14,205 nucleotides of DNA. Origin: JALSRY01 sp964428275 (GTDB lineage Bacteria; Planctomycetota; Phycisphaerae; UBA1845; Fen-1342). Positions within the stretch are counted from its first letter, which is position 1; each line of letters begins with the position of its first letter. Below are positions 7,088 to 13,308 of this stretch, piece after piece. The stretch spans positions 1 to 14,205 of the forward strand of contig CAYRXN010000112.1 of the NCBI GenBank assembly GCA_964428275.1. The letters are read 5' to 3'. Under the pieces are notes generated by a model, which was not told the origin of the DNA, did not search any database, and was given only the letters and a program-made list of their open reading frames with translations. A program made the position numbers and the translations under genes.

Positions 7088-8272
7088 ATGGGATACAGCT
7101 ACGTGATCTTCGGTGCCGGCCGGCAGGGAATTGCGCTGGCCTGTGACCTGATACGCAACGGGCAGGCCGACCGCATCACGCTGACCGACTGCGACCCGGA
7201 CGTGCTGCGAAAGGGCCTCGAGCGGCTGCACACGCTGTGTCCCGGCACGACCTGCCGTTTCGTGTCGCGCCTCTGTGACGCCGGCCGTCCGGTCGAAGTC
7301 GCGGCGGCGATGAGCGGGGCGGACGTGGCGGTTTCCGCCGTCCCGTATCGCTTCAACGTCGCCCTGACCGACGCGGCGATCGCGGCCGGCGTGAGCCTGT
7401 GCGATCTGGGCGGCAACACGGCGGTCGTGCGCGCCCAGTTGGAGCGCGACGGCCGGGCCCGGCGCGCGGGTGTGAGCATCCTGCCGGACTGCGGCCTGGC
7501 GCCCGGCCTCGGCAACATTCTGGCGGCCCATGGCATCGGTCAGCTCCAGCCGCCGATCGACGCGCATATCCGCTGTGGCGGTCTTCCGGAGCGACCGGTC
7601 GGCCCGCTGGGTTACAAGCTCCTGTTCAATTTCCAGGGGTTGATCAACGAATACAGCGGCCAGGCGGAGTTTCTCCGGGACGGCGAGATCGTGCACGTCC
7701 CCACCCTCACCGAAATCGAGCAGATCGAGTTGCCCGAGCCGGTCGGGCGCTGCGAGGCGGCGGTGACCTCGGGAGGTACGAGCACCTGTCCCGCCACGTT
7801 CCGGGGCCGCGTGCGCACCTACGACTACAAGACCGTGCGCTACCCCGGCCACTTCGCGATCGTGCGCGCCCTGTTCGACCTGGGCTGCTTCGAGCCACGC
7901 GTGGAACTGCCCGGCGGCCGCGTGATCGAACCGAAAGCGCTCATGCGTGAGCTCTTCGAGCAGCGGCTCGCGTTTCCGGACGTGCGCGACGTGACGGTGC
8001 TGCGCGTGACCGTCCGCGGAACGCGGGCCGGCCGGCCGGCGATGCTGCGGTTCGACCTGCTCGACCGGTACGACGAGCAGACCGGACTGACCGCGATGGA
8101 GCGCACGACCGCGTTCCCGACCGCGCTGGTGGCCTGCATGCAGGCCCGCGGGCTGATCGAGCCGGGGGCTCGTCCGCTCGAATGCGCGTTGCCGCTGGAA
8201 CAATACGTCGCCGAGCTCGCGTCTCACGACATCCGCATCGAGACGACACGGGAGGAATCGCGGGCCGACTGA
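7088..8272 (+). CDS. Lysine 6-dehydrogenase / saccharopine dehydrogenase-family oxidoreductase
   Basis: This 394-residue cytoplasmic NAD(P)-dependent enzyme starts with a Rossmann fold: YVIFGAGRQGIALACDL at 5-21 with GAGRQG, and an acidic end of strand 2 (TLTDCD). Typical family segments follow: VSAVPYRFNVALTDAAIAAG (82-101), CDLGGN (105-110) and DCGLAPGLGNILAAHGI (134-150). The second domain has RCGGLPERPVGPLGYKLLF (162-180) and GLINEY (184-189), which I associate with lysine 6-dehydrogenase (L-lysine to 2-aminoadipate semialdehyde). Saccharopine dehydrogenase and carboxynorspermidine dehydrogenase share the fold and cannot be excluded. The ATG at 7088 is fixed by AGGAG seven bases upstream, although the frame is open further. 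It stands alone, divergent from the thioredoxin-like gene and convergent with the receiver protein. No lysine-pathway partner lies beside it. Confidence 0.85.
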   Translation: MGYSYVIFGAGRQGIALACDLIRNGQADRITLTDCDPDVLRKGLERLHTLCPGTTCRFVSRLCDAGRPVEVAAAMSGADVAVSAVPYRFNVALTDAAIAAGVSLCDLGGNTAVVRAQLERDGRARRAGVSILPDCGLAPGLGNILAAHGIGQLQPPIDAHIRCGGLPERPVGPLGYKLLFNFQGLINEYSGQAEFLRDGEIVHVPTLTEIEQIELPEPVGRCEAAVTSGGTSTCPATFRGRVRTYDYKTVRYPGHFAIVRALFDLGCFEPRVELPGGRVIEPKALMRELFEQRLAFPDVRDVTVLRVTVRGTRAGRPAMLRFDLLDRYDEQTGLTAMERTTAFPTALVACMQARGLIEPGARPLECALPLEQYVAELASHDIRIETTREESRAD

Positions 8273-8303
8273 GGAATGGACGGAAAGAGGTGTGCACGCA
8301 CTG

Positions 8304-8322
8304 GCCGGAGCGCTTCGCCGGC
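8304..8322. terminator. Short hairpin between convergent genes
   Basis: GCCGG (8304-8308) and CCGGC (8318-8322) can pair around a 9-nt loop in the 51-bp gap between two convergent stop codons. The stem is short and no T-run follows on either strand. Position is the main argument for a bidirectional terminator. Confidence 0.25.
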
Positions 8323-8323
8323 G

Positions 8324-10009
8324 TCACGCCTTCTGGCGCGGCCGCAGCGCGTTGCGGACTTCTTCCAGGAGCTGCTCGACCTTGAAGGGCTTGAACAGCA
8401 CGCCGGCGAGGCCCTCCTTGCTGGCCCGCACGATGGTGTGGTTCGGGTCGTAGCCGAAGCCCGTGATCAGCACGACGGGACAGTCCGGGTTGACCTCGCG
8501 TGCGGCCGCGAACACGTCGTAGCCGTTGCGGTTGGGCATCTTGATATCGGACAGCACCAGGTCGAACGGCTGGGCGCGCAGCATCGCGATCGCCTCGTCA
8601 CCGTCGCCGGCCGCGACCGTGATCCCCCCCGACTTGGCGAGCACATCGGCGATCGTGTCGCGAATGATCTCCTCGTCGTCGGCGATCAGGATCCGCTTGC
8701 CGCTGATGAGCGGGTCGCGGTGCTCCGGCTCGCGGATCAGTCCGGTGATCCCCTGCGGCTCGGTGACCGAGTGAATCGCCCGCTTGATCGTGTCCACGTC
8801 GTCCAGCAGCGTCCGCAGGCGTTCGCGCAGTTCCGCGTCCTGTTGGTACTCCTCCATCAGCCGCGTGACGCGGGCCACGATGTCGTTGAGCGGGCGGGCG
8901 ATTTCGGCGTCCACGTCGGCGGCGAGCTGGTCGGTCGTGGCGTGCCGCTCGACGGCCAGCAGCTCCAGCGTGTGCAGCGCCAGCGCGATGTGGCGCGCCA
9001 GAATCTCCGCGAACTGGAGATCCTGCTCGTTGAACGCCGCCGGCTTTTGCGACTCGACGTTGAACACGCCGATGACCTCGTCCTGGAGCATCAGCGGGAC
9101 GGTGAGGCACGAACGGGCGTCTTCCAGACCGGGTACGTAGCGCGGATCGCGGCTGGTGTCGCGGCACAGGACCGAGCGCCCCGTCGCGGCCACGTATCCG
9201 CTGATGCCGTTGCCCTCGGGCTCGGCGTAGAGCGTCAGCGAGCGCGCTTCTTCCGACAGCCCGGTCGCCAGGATCGTGTCGAGCCGATTGGTCTGCCTGT
9301 CCAGCACGCGGACCACGAAGTTGTCGAAATGCAGCAGGTCGCGGCAGCAGGTCACGATGCCGCGTTCGAGCGTTTCGAGCCGGTCGGCCACGTCCATTTG
9401 CGTAAGCGCTTCGGTGTCCCAACTGACCAGCTCGCGGCCGGCGGCGTCGATCGCGTTGATCTTCTCCTGGAGCCGCTTCGTTTCGGTCATGTCCCAGGCC
9501 AGGGCCACGACCTGTTCGATCCGGCCGTCCAGCCCCAGACGCGCCGAGACGGTCAGGTCGAAACGGTAGTCCTCGTCCACGTCGATCGTGCGGCTCTTGA
9601 TGCGCACGGGATCGGAGCTGGGCGGCTCGGCGGCGAACTCGCGGCAGAGGTTCACGCACGCCTCGCGGATCGCGTCGACGATCGCCGGCGGATACGAGCG
9701 CAGGCGCTCGTTGGCCCAGATCAGCCGGCCGTCGCGGCCGACGACGCAGGCCCCCTGTCCGATTTCTTCGAGGAAGTTTTCGGTGCGCATGTGTCCGGCC
9801 GCGCGGGCCAGCGGCACGATTTGCGTGGCGGGACAGATGACCAGGTCGCAACCCTGGCTGCGGATGATTTCCAGCGCTTCGTCGGCCGACTCGACGATGC
9901 GGACGGCGGCGAGTCTGCGCAACGCCTCCACGAGCTCGGGCCGGTCCGCGTGCTGGCCGGCCAGCAGGAGGTAACGCAACCGGTTGGGTGGCGATGCTTC
10001 GGACGCCAT
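8324..10009 (-). CDS. PAS-GAF-receiver signalling protein with degenerate kinase helix
   Basis: This 561-residue cytoplasmic protein has, in order: a receiver-like N-terminus without phospho-Asp (11-66, LRYLLLAGQHAD to DLVICPATQ); a PAS domain (76-180, ending WDMTETKRLQEK); a GAF domain (207-347, with DTSRDPRYVPG and VIGVFNVESQ); a helical hairpin (350-415); and a complete C-terminal receiver (437-556). The receiver keeps all key residues: D444/D445, phospho-acceptor D488 in LVLSDIKMPN, T516 and K540. The helical part resembles a histidine-kinase dimerisation domain, but the usual HEIxxPL reads AEIARPL (368-374), so the phospho-His is Ala, and no ATPase domain follows. It probably senses a small molecule or redox state and receives phosphate from another kinase. 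There is no output domain, so signalling is likely by protein contact. The start has AAGG 11 bases upstream. Confidence 0.88.
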   Translation of the reverse strand: MASEASPPNRLRYLLLAGQHADRPELVEALRRLAAVRIVESADEALEIIRSQGCDLVICPATQIVPLARAAGHMRTENFLEEIGQGACVVGRDGRLIWANERLRSYPPAIVDAIREACVNLCREFAAEPPSSDPVRIKSRTIDVDEDYRFDLTVSARLGLDGRIEQVVALAWDMTETKRLQEKINAIDAAGRELVSWDTEALTQMDVADRLETLERGIVTCCRDLLHFDNFVVRVLDRQTNRLDTILATGLSEEARSLTLYAEPEGNGISGYVAATGRSVLCRDTSRDPRYVPGLEDARSCLTVPLMLQDEVIGVFNVESQKPAAFNEQDLQFAEILARHIALALHTLELLAVERHATTDQLAADVDAEIARPLNDIVARVTRLMEEYQQDAELRERLRTLLDDVDTIKRAIHSVTEPQGITGLIREPEHRDPLISGKRILIADDEEIIRDTIADVLAKSGGITVAAGDGDEAIAMLRAQPFDLVLSDIKMPNRNGYDVFAAAREVNPDCPVVLITGFGYDPNHTIVRASKEGLAGVLFKPFKVEQLLEEVRNALRPRQKA

Positions 10010-10084
10010 ACGACTGCAAGCCTTGCATGCGGGGGCACGATTACCCGCCGCGCCTCAGGTCGTTGAAGAACTGCCCCGACGCTT

Positions 10085-10102
10085 CCCGAGATGCCGCTCG
10101 GG
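10085..10102 (-). promoter_or_regulatory. Leader stem-loop of the receiver gene
   Basis: CCCGAG (10085-10090) and CTCGGG (10097-10102) form a perfect 6-bp stem with a 6-nt loop, between the predicted promoter and the start at 10009. It would lie near the 5' end of the transcript, where it could stabilise the RNA. Confidence 0.3.
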
Positions 10103-10112
10103 TCCGCGGGCG

Positions 10113-10140
10113 AGTATACCACCGCCGCCCCGGTTGCCTA
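10113..10140 (-). promoter_or_regulatory. Promoter of the PAS-GAF-receiver gene
   Basis: On the minus strand TAGGCA (-35, 10135-10140, four of six matches to TTGACA) is separated by 16 bp from TATACT (-10, 10113-10118). This sigma70-like pair lies about 100 bp upstream of the start codon, giving a leader of roughly 95 nt. Confidence 0.5.
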
Positions 10141-10235
10141 GAACCCACCCCCAAAACTGCCCCGTCGGCGGGACGGACCGATAAGCATGGGACGACCGGG
10201 GAAGACAGGAGCTTCGCAGCGCGCCCTTCGGCCGC

Positions 10236-10316
10236 GACAAGAGGGGTCAGGAGACGAAGGGACCGAGCGACAAAGTGGCAACGTAATGACGTGGCAACGG
10301 AACAACGGGACCCGGC
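10236..10316. repeat. Degenerate 8-bp tandem repeat
   Basis: The plus strand can be cut into successive octamers: gacaagag, gggtcagg, (one extra base), gacgaagg, gaccgagc, gacaaagt, ggcaacgt, aatgacgt, ggcaacgg, aacaacgg, gacccggc. Most resemble a gacaacgg-like consensus, with G/A first and AC or CA near the middle. Since 8 is not a multiple of 3, it is not a coding repeat. It looks like an old, diverged microsatellite-type array. Confidence 0.5.
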
Positions 10317-10384
10317 GGCGGCGAAGCCTCGAACCTGTGCAGTGGCACCGGTCAACGGTGGTGACAGAAACCCAACCGGCGAGC

Positions 10385-10403
10385 CGCGGGCCTGAAGTCC
10401 GCG
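10385..10403. repeat. Small GC palindrome behind the SDR gene
   Basis: CGCGGGC (10385-10391) and GTCCGCG (10397-10403) pair with one G-T wobble on the plus strand around a 5-nt loop. It lies 7 bp past the SDR stop codon. It may be a weak terminator or one copy of a dispersed palindromic repeat; no second copy is in this window. Confidence 0.3.
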
Positions 10404-10410
10404 CAGCGAC

Positions 10411-11298
10411 TCAGCAGTCTTCCAGCGGACAGGCCTCCACGGGGCGGGGTGCCAGCGCGGGGTAGCGCGCCACGAACGTCGAACCGTCCAGCGAGAGGTC
10501 TTCCGGCCGCGGTTCGGCCGCCTCGATCGACAGACGCGAGCACGCGATCAGGTTGGGTTTGTCGATCTTCAGCCGGCGCGCGACGCGCTCGATCAACTCG
10601 TAACGCGAAAGGCGCTCCGGGCCGGCCACGTGCATGACCCCGTCCAGATCGCTCCGGGCCAGCGCCACAAGGGCGCGGGCCGCGTCCGGGAGAAACAGCG
10701 GGGTTCGGTATTCGTCCGTGAACAGTCGGAGAGGCTCGCCGGCGCGCAAAGCCGCGACCTGTCGCGTGAAGGTCGTCGCCCGGTCGTTGCGCGGCGGGCC
10801 GAACAGGAGGGGGATCCTGACGGTCAGCACGCCGGCCAGCTCCGCGATGTCCTGTTCGGCGGCCACCTTCGACCGCCCGTAGCAGCTCGTCGCGTCGGGC
10901 GGATCGTTTTCGCGGTACGGCGCCTTGTCGCCGGCGAAGGCCATGTCGGTGGACGTGAAGACCATCCGCGCTCCGCGGTCGGCGACGGCCTCCGCCAATA
11001 CCCGCGTCGCCACGCGATTGATGCGCTCGGCCAGCCCGGGGGCGCCGTGGCACTGCGCCACCGCGGTCATGGCACCGGCGTGGATGACGTAGTCTGGACC
11101 GTGGCGACGGATGACCTCCCGGAGCGCGTCCGTGTCGGCCAGTTCGACGACTTCGGCCGCTCCCCCCACGGGCGGCGCTGCCGGCGAACGCGACACGGCG
11201 ATCACCCGGGCCGCCGGCCGCGTGCGGGCCAGTTCGTACAGGAGATGGCCCCCAAGCTGCCCGGTCGCTCCGGTGACAAGCCAGGTTTCCCGTGCCAT
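10411..11298 (-). CDS. RmlD-like NAD(P)-dependent sugar-nucleotide reductase (extended SDR)
   Basis: This 295-residue cytoplasmic protein is an extended short-chain dehydrogenase most like RmlD, the dTDP-4-dehydrorhamnose reductase. TWLVTGATGQLGGHLLYEL (5-23) contains the GxxGxxG cofactor loop. VVELADTDALREVIRRHGPDYVIHAGAMTAV (50-80) matches RmlD, where the Asp marks the end of a Rossmann strand and NAA is usual in place of HAGA. TSTDMAFAGD (115-124) and YGRSK (140-144, catalytic Tyr140 and Lys144) complete the active site. RIPLLFGP (161-168) is also typical. No other rhamnose or polysaccharide gene is nearby, so the true substrate is open; it might also be a methionine adenosyltransferase beta-type or other RmlD-like protein. 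The ATG at 11298 has a perfect GGAGG seven bases upstream. It has its own promoter and is divergent from the phosphatase. Confidence 0.85.
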   Translation of the reverse strand: MARETWLVTGATGQLGGHLLYELARTRPAARVIAVSRSPAAPPVGGAAEVVELADTDALREVIRRHGPDYVIHAGAMTAVAQCHGAPGLAERINRVATRVLAEAVADRGARMVFTSTDMAFAGDKAPYRENDPPDATSCYGRSKVAAEQDIAELAGVLTVRIPLLFGPPRNDRATTFTRQVAALRAGEPLRLFTDEYRTPLFLPDAARALVALARSDLDGVMHVAGPERLSRYELIERVARRLKIDKPNLIACSRLSIEAAEPRPEDLSLDGSTFVARYPALAPRPVEACPLEDC

Positions 11299-11340
11299 GG
11301 CTTCAACCTCCGTATCCCGCGCGCTTGCGCTCCCGGCGCG

Positions 11341-11370
11341 ATTATAGGTGGTCGGGGCTGCGGGCCCCAA
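11341..11370 (-). promoter_or_regulatory. Promoter of the SDR gene
   Basis: A perfect TATAAT (-10, 11341-11346 on the minus strand) lies 18 bp from TTGGGG (-35, 11365-11370, half-matching TTGACA). The start codon is 42 bp beyond the -10. The spacer holds an inverted repeat GGGGC-TGCGG-GCCCC (11354-11368), which could bind a repressor or be chance in GC-rich DNA. Confidence 0.6.
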
Positions 11371-11414
11371 CGTCGTTCGGGGGCGGTCGGCTACAGCCCG
11401 CATGGCCGCTGCGG

Positions 11415-11420
11415 TACACT
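11415..11420 (+). promoter_or_regulatory. Possible -10 element of the phosphatase gene
   Basis: TACACT on the plus strand lies 54 bp upstream of the proposed GTG start, in the 176-bp divergent gap. No good -35 is present. Weak evidence. Confidence 0.25.
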
Positions 11421-11474
11421 CAGCGGAAACCACCGGACGGATCGGCGCGTGCGGCGTGGCCGCCGGTGGTTGCT

Positions 11475-13247
11475 GTGACCCACAGGTTGCCCGTGCTGCG
11501 CGAACTCATCGATCCCGCCGTGCTCGAAGATTTTCTCAGTGGGATTGCCCGGGCGGGCGGGCTGCGCGCCTCGGCGTACTCGCCCCGCGGCAGGTTGATC
11601 GCAACCTCGACCGGCGGACCCGAAGACGACCCGGCCAATCCGGTGTTGCCGGCGCTGCCCCAGCGGCTCGAACTGGTCAAGCTGCTGCCCGCTCGGGAGC
11701 CGCCGGCCGCGGTGGCGTTCGTCCCGCACGGCCGCTGGTGCACGCTGGTCGTGCCGGTCCATATTCACCGTCAGGTGGCCGGCTTCGTGGCCCTGGGGGC
11801 GTTCCGCAACGACCGCGACAGCGAGCATACCATTGTCCGGCCCGATGCCGCCGCATCCCAGCGCACGGTTCGCAGTGCCCCGCTGCTCGAACGGCGGGGC
11901 GACACGCTGCCGGTCGTCCTGGCGCGCTGGGCCTCGCGCATGCTCGCGGCGTGGTGTCTCAACGAAGCCCGGCTCGACGCCGCCGCGGAGGAACTCGCCC
12001 TGCTCGGTGATATCGGCGAGTTGCTCAGCGGCGAGCAGGACCTGCAAACCGTGCTCGACCACATCGTCGAGCAAACCACGCGCGTGATGAACGTCCAGTA
12101 TTGCAGTCTGCGGTTGTACGATCCGGACACCGGCGAACTGACCGTTCGGGCGGGGTGCAACGTCCGCGAGCGCTACGACGACGAGCCCACGATTCTGCGG
12201 TCGGACAACCCCATCGACGACGAGGCCCTCCGGGGGCGCATCGTCTACATCGAGGACGCGACCCGCGACCCGCGCATCCGGTTCGACGAAGCCCAGCGAC
12301 TCGGGATCGTCAGCGGCCTGGTCGCGGGCATGATGTATCGCGGCGAAGCGATCGGCGTGTTGCGGGTCTATTCGAGCTATCGGCGGCGCTTTCGCACGCA
12401 GCAGCGCAAGTTGCTGCGTGCGGTGGCGGCGCAGGCCGCGGTCGCCGTGGTGAACAGCCGGCTGTTCGACGAACGCCTGCGTTCGGCCCTGCTCCAGCGT
12501 CAGCTCAAGACCGCCGGCGCCGTTCAGGAACGGATGATGCGGCTGCCTCCGCCGCCGCATCCGCACGTGGACTCGGCGCGGGTCTTCGAGCCGAGTTTCG
12601 AAGTGGGCGGCGACTTCTGCGACCTGTTTACGCTGGGTGACGGCCGGCTCGCCGCGGTGGTCGGCGACGTAGTCGGTCACGGCGTTCCGGCGGCACTGCT
12701 GATGGCTTCGGTGCGCGGGGCCCTGCGGGCGGCTTCCGAATACTGTGCGAACCTCGCCCAGCTCGCCGCCCACATCAACGAACACGTCTTGCGCGTCACC
12801 ACTTCCTCGGAGTTCGTGACGATGCTGCTGATCGCCGTGGATCAGACGGCGCGCACGCTCCGTTTCGTCAATGCCGGCCACGAGCCGCTCATGTTGCTGC
12901 GCCACGGGCGGATCACGCAGCCCGATCAGGCCGATCTCGTGTTGGGGATCGACGGGGACGAGCCGTACACCGAGCACACGGTGCCAATCCGACCGGGTGA
13001 TTTCGTGCTGCTCTACACGGACGGCATCGTCGAGGCGATGAACTTCCAGAGCGACGTCTTCGGACGCGCCCGGCTTTGCGAGGCCCTGCGCGCCCATGCC
13101 GATGCGTCACCGGACTTCACACTCCGCGCGATCATGTGGGAGGTTCGCCGTTTCACGGGCCTCGCCGACCAGGCCGACGACATGACCATGGTCGGCCTTC
13201 GCATCCGCAGCAGCGAACAAGCCCCGCGCGGCGCCGAGCCGACATAG
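11475..13247 (+). CDS. GAF-domain SpoIIE/RsbU-type serine/threonine phosphatase
   Basis: This protein of about 590 residues dephosphorylates Ser/Thr residues, typically on anti-sigma-factor antagonists in partner-switching control. Residues 1-112 form a sensory-like domain (LRELIDPAVLEDFLSGIARAG, then LVVPVHIHRQVAGFVALGAF) reminiscent of PocR, without its cysteines. A GAF domain spans 185-330 (EDATRDPRIRF, EAIGVLRVYSS). A linker helix leads to the PP2C domain (345-577), with metal ligands conserved: EVGGDFCD (376-383), GDVVGHGVPAALLMASVRG (397-415), FVNAGHEP (464-471), LLYTDGIVEAMN (512-523) and ADDMTMVGLRI (567-577). No membrane segment is seen. I place the start at GTG 11475, with GGTGG five bases upstream. 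The GTG at 11466 is possible, and the frame is open to 11292. No STAS or anti-sigma kinase gene is adjacent, so its partner is elsewhere. Confidence 0.9.
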   Translation: MTHRLPVLRELIDPAVLEDFLSGIARAGGLRASAYSPRGRLIATSTGGPEDDPANPVLPALPQRLELVKLLPAREPPAAVAFVPHGRWCTLVVPVHIHRQVAGFVALGAFRNDRDSEHTIVRPDAAASQRTVRSAPLLERRGDTLPVVLARWASRMLAAWCLNEARLDAAAEELALLGDIGELLSGEQDLQTVLDHIVEQTTRVMNVQYCSLRLYDPDTGELTVRAGCNVRERYDDEPTILRSDNPIDDEALRGRIVYIEDATRDPRIRFDEAQRLGIVSGLVAGMMYRGEAIGVLRVYSSYRRRFRTQQRKLLRAVAAQAAVAVVNSRLFDERLRSALLQRQLKTAGAVQERMMRLPPPPHPHVDSARVFEPSFEVGGDFCDLFTLGDGRLAAVVGDVVGHGVPAALLMASVRGALRAASEYCANLAQLAAHINEHVLRVTTSSEFVTMLLIAVDQTARTLRFVNAGHEPLMLLRHGRITQPDQADLVLGIDGDEPYTEHTVPIRPGDFVLLYTDGIVEAMNFQSDVFGRARLCEALRAHADASPDFTLRAIMWEVRRFTGLADQADDMTMVGLRIRSSEQAPRGAEPT

Positions 13248-13256
13248 CGCGGTGCG

Positions 13257-13286
13257 GCGTCGAGGACGGTGCGAAGCGATGCCGCC
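13257..13286. terminator. Weak hairpin between convergent genes
   Basis: CGGCGTCG and CGATGCCG can pair (with one G-T wobble) around a 14-nt loop in the 61-bp gap between the phosphatase and the dehydrogenase. No T-run follows. Position suggests a shared terminator, but the evidence is thin. Confidence 0.25.
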
Positions 13287-13308
13287 GGCAGGTGGTTTGT
13301 CTCCGGGA

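Larger units (their letters stand above)
10010..10410. other. Gene-free stretch of 401 bp
   Basis: No credible gene is present; the short open frames here are Arg-rich and lack start signals. The left third holds the promoter and leader of the receiver gene. The centre holds a decayed 8-bp tandem repeat. The right end holds a small palindrome just behind the SDR gene. Base composition of the central part is less GC-rich and purine-rich on the plus strand compared with the genes around it. Confidence 0.6.

Noticed and set aside
6935..8227. Upstream part of the open frame of the thioredoxin-like gene (430 extra codons)
   Set aside because: It runs antisense to the dehydrogenase gene, and a signal peptide starts exactly at the internal ATG 6934.
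8276..10066. 596-codon plus-strand open frame over the receiver gene
   Set aside because: Antisense to a protein with intact receiver, GAF and PAS motifs; no ribosome binding site or domain of its own.
10236..10316. CRISPR array
   Set aside because: Units are 8 bp, directly adjacent and diverged, with no spacer-repeat alternation and no cas genes.
11391..13097. 568-codon minus-strand open frame over the phosphatase
   Set aside because: Antisense shadow; the plus-strand frame carries all PP2C motifs.
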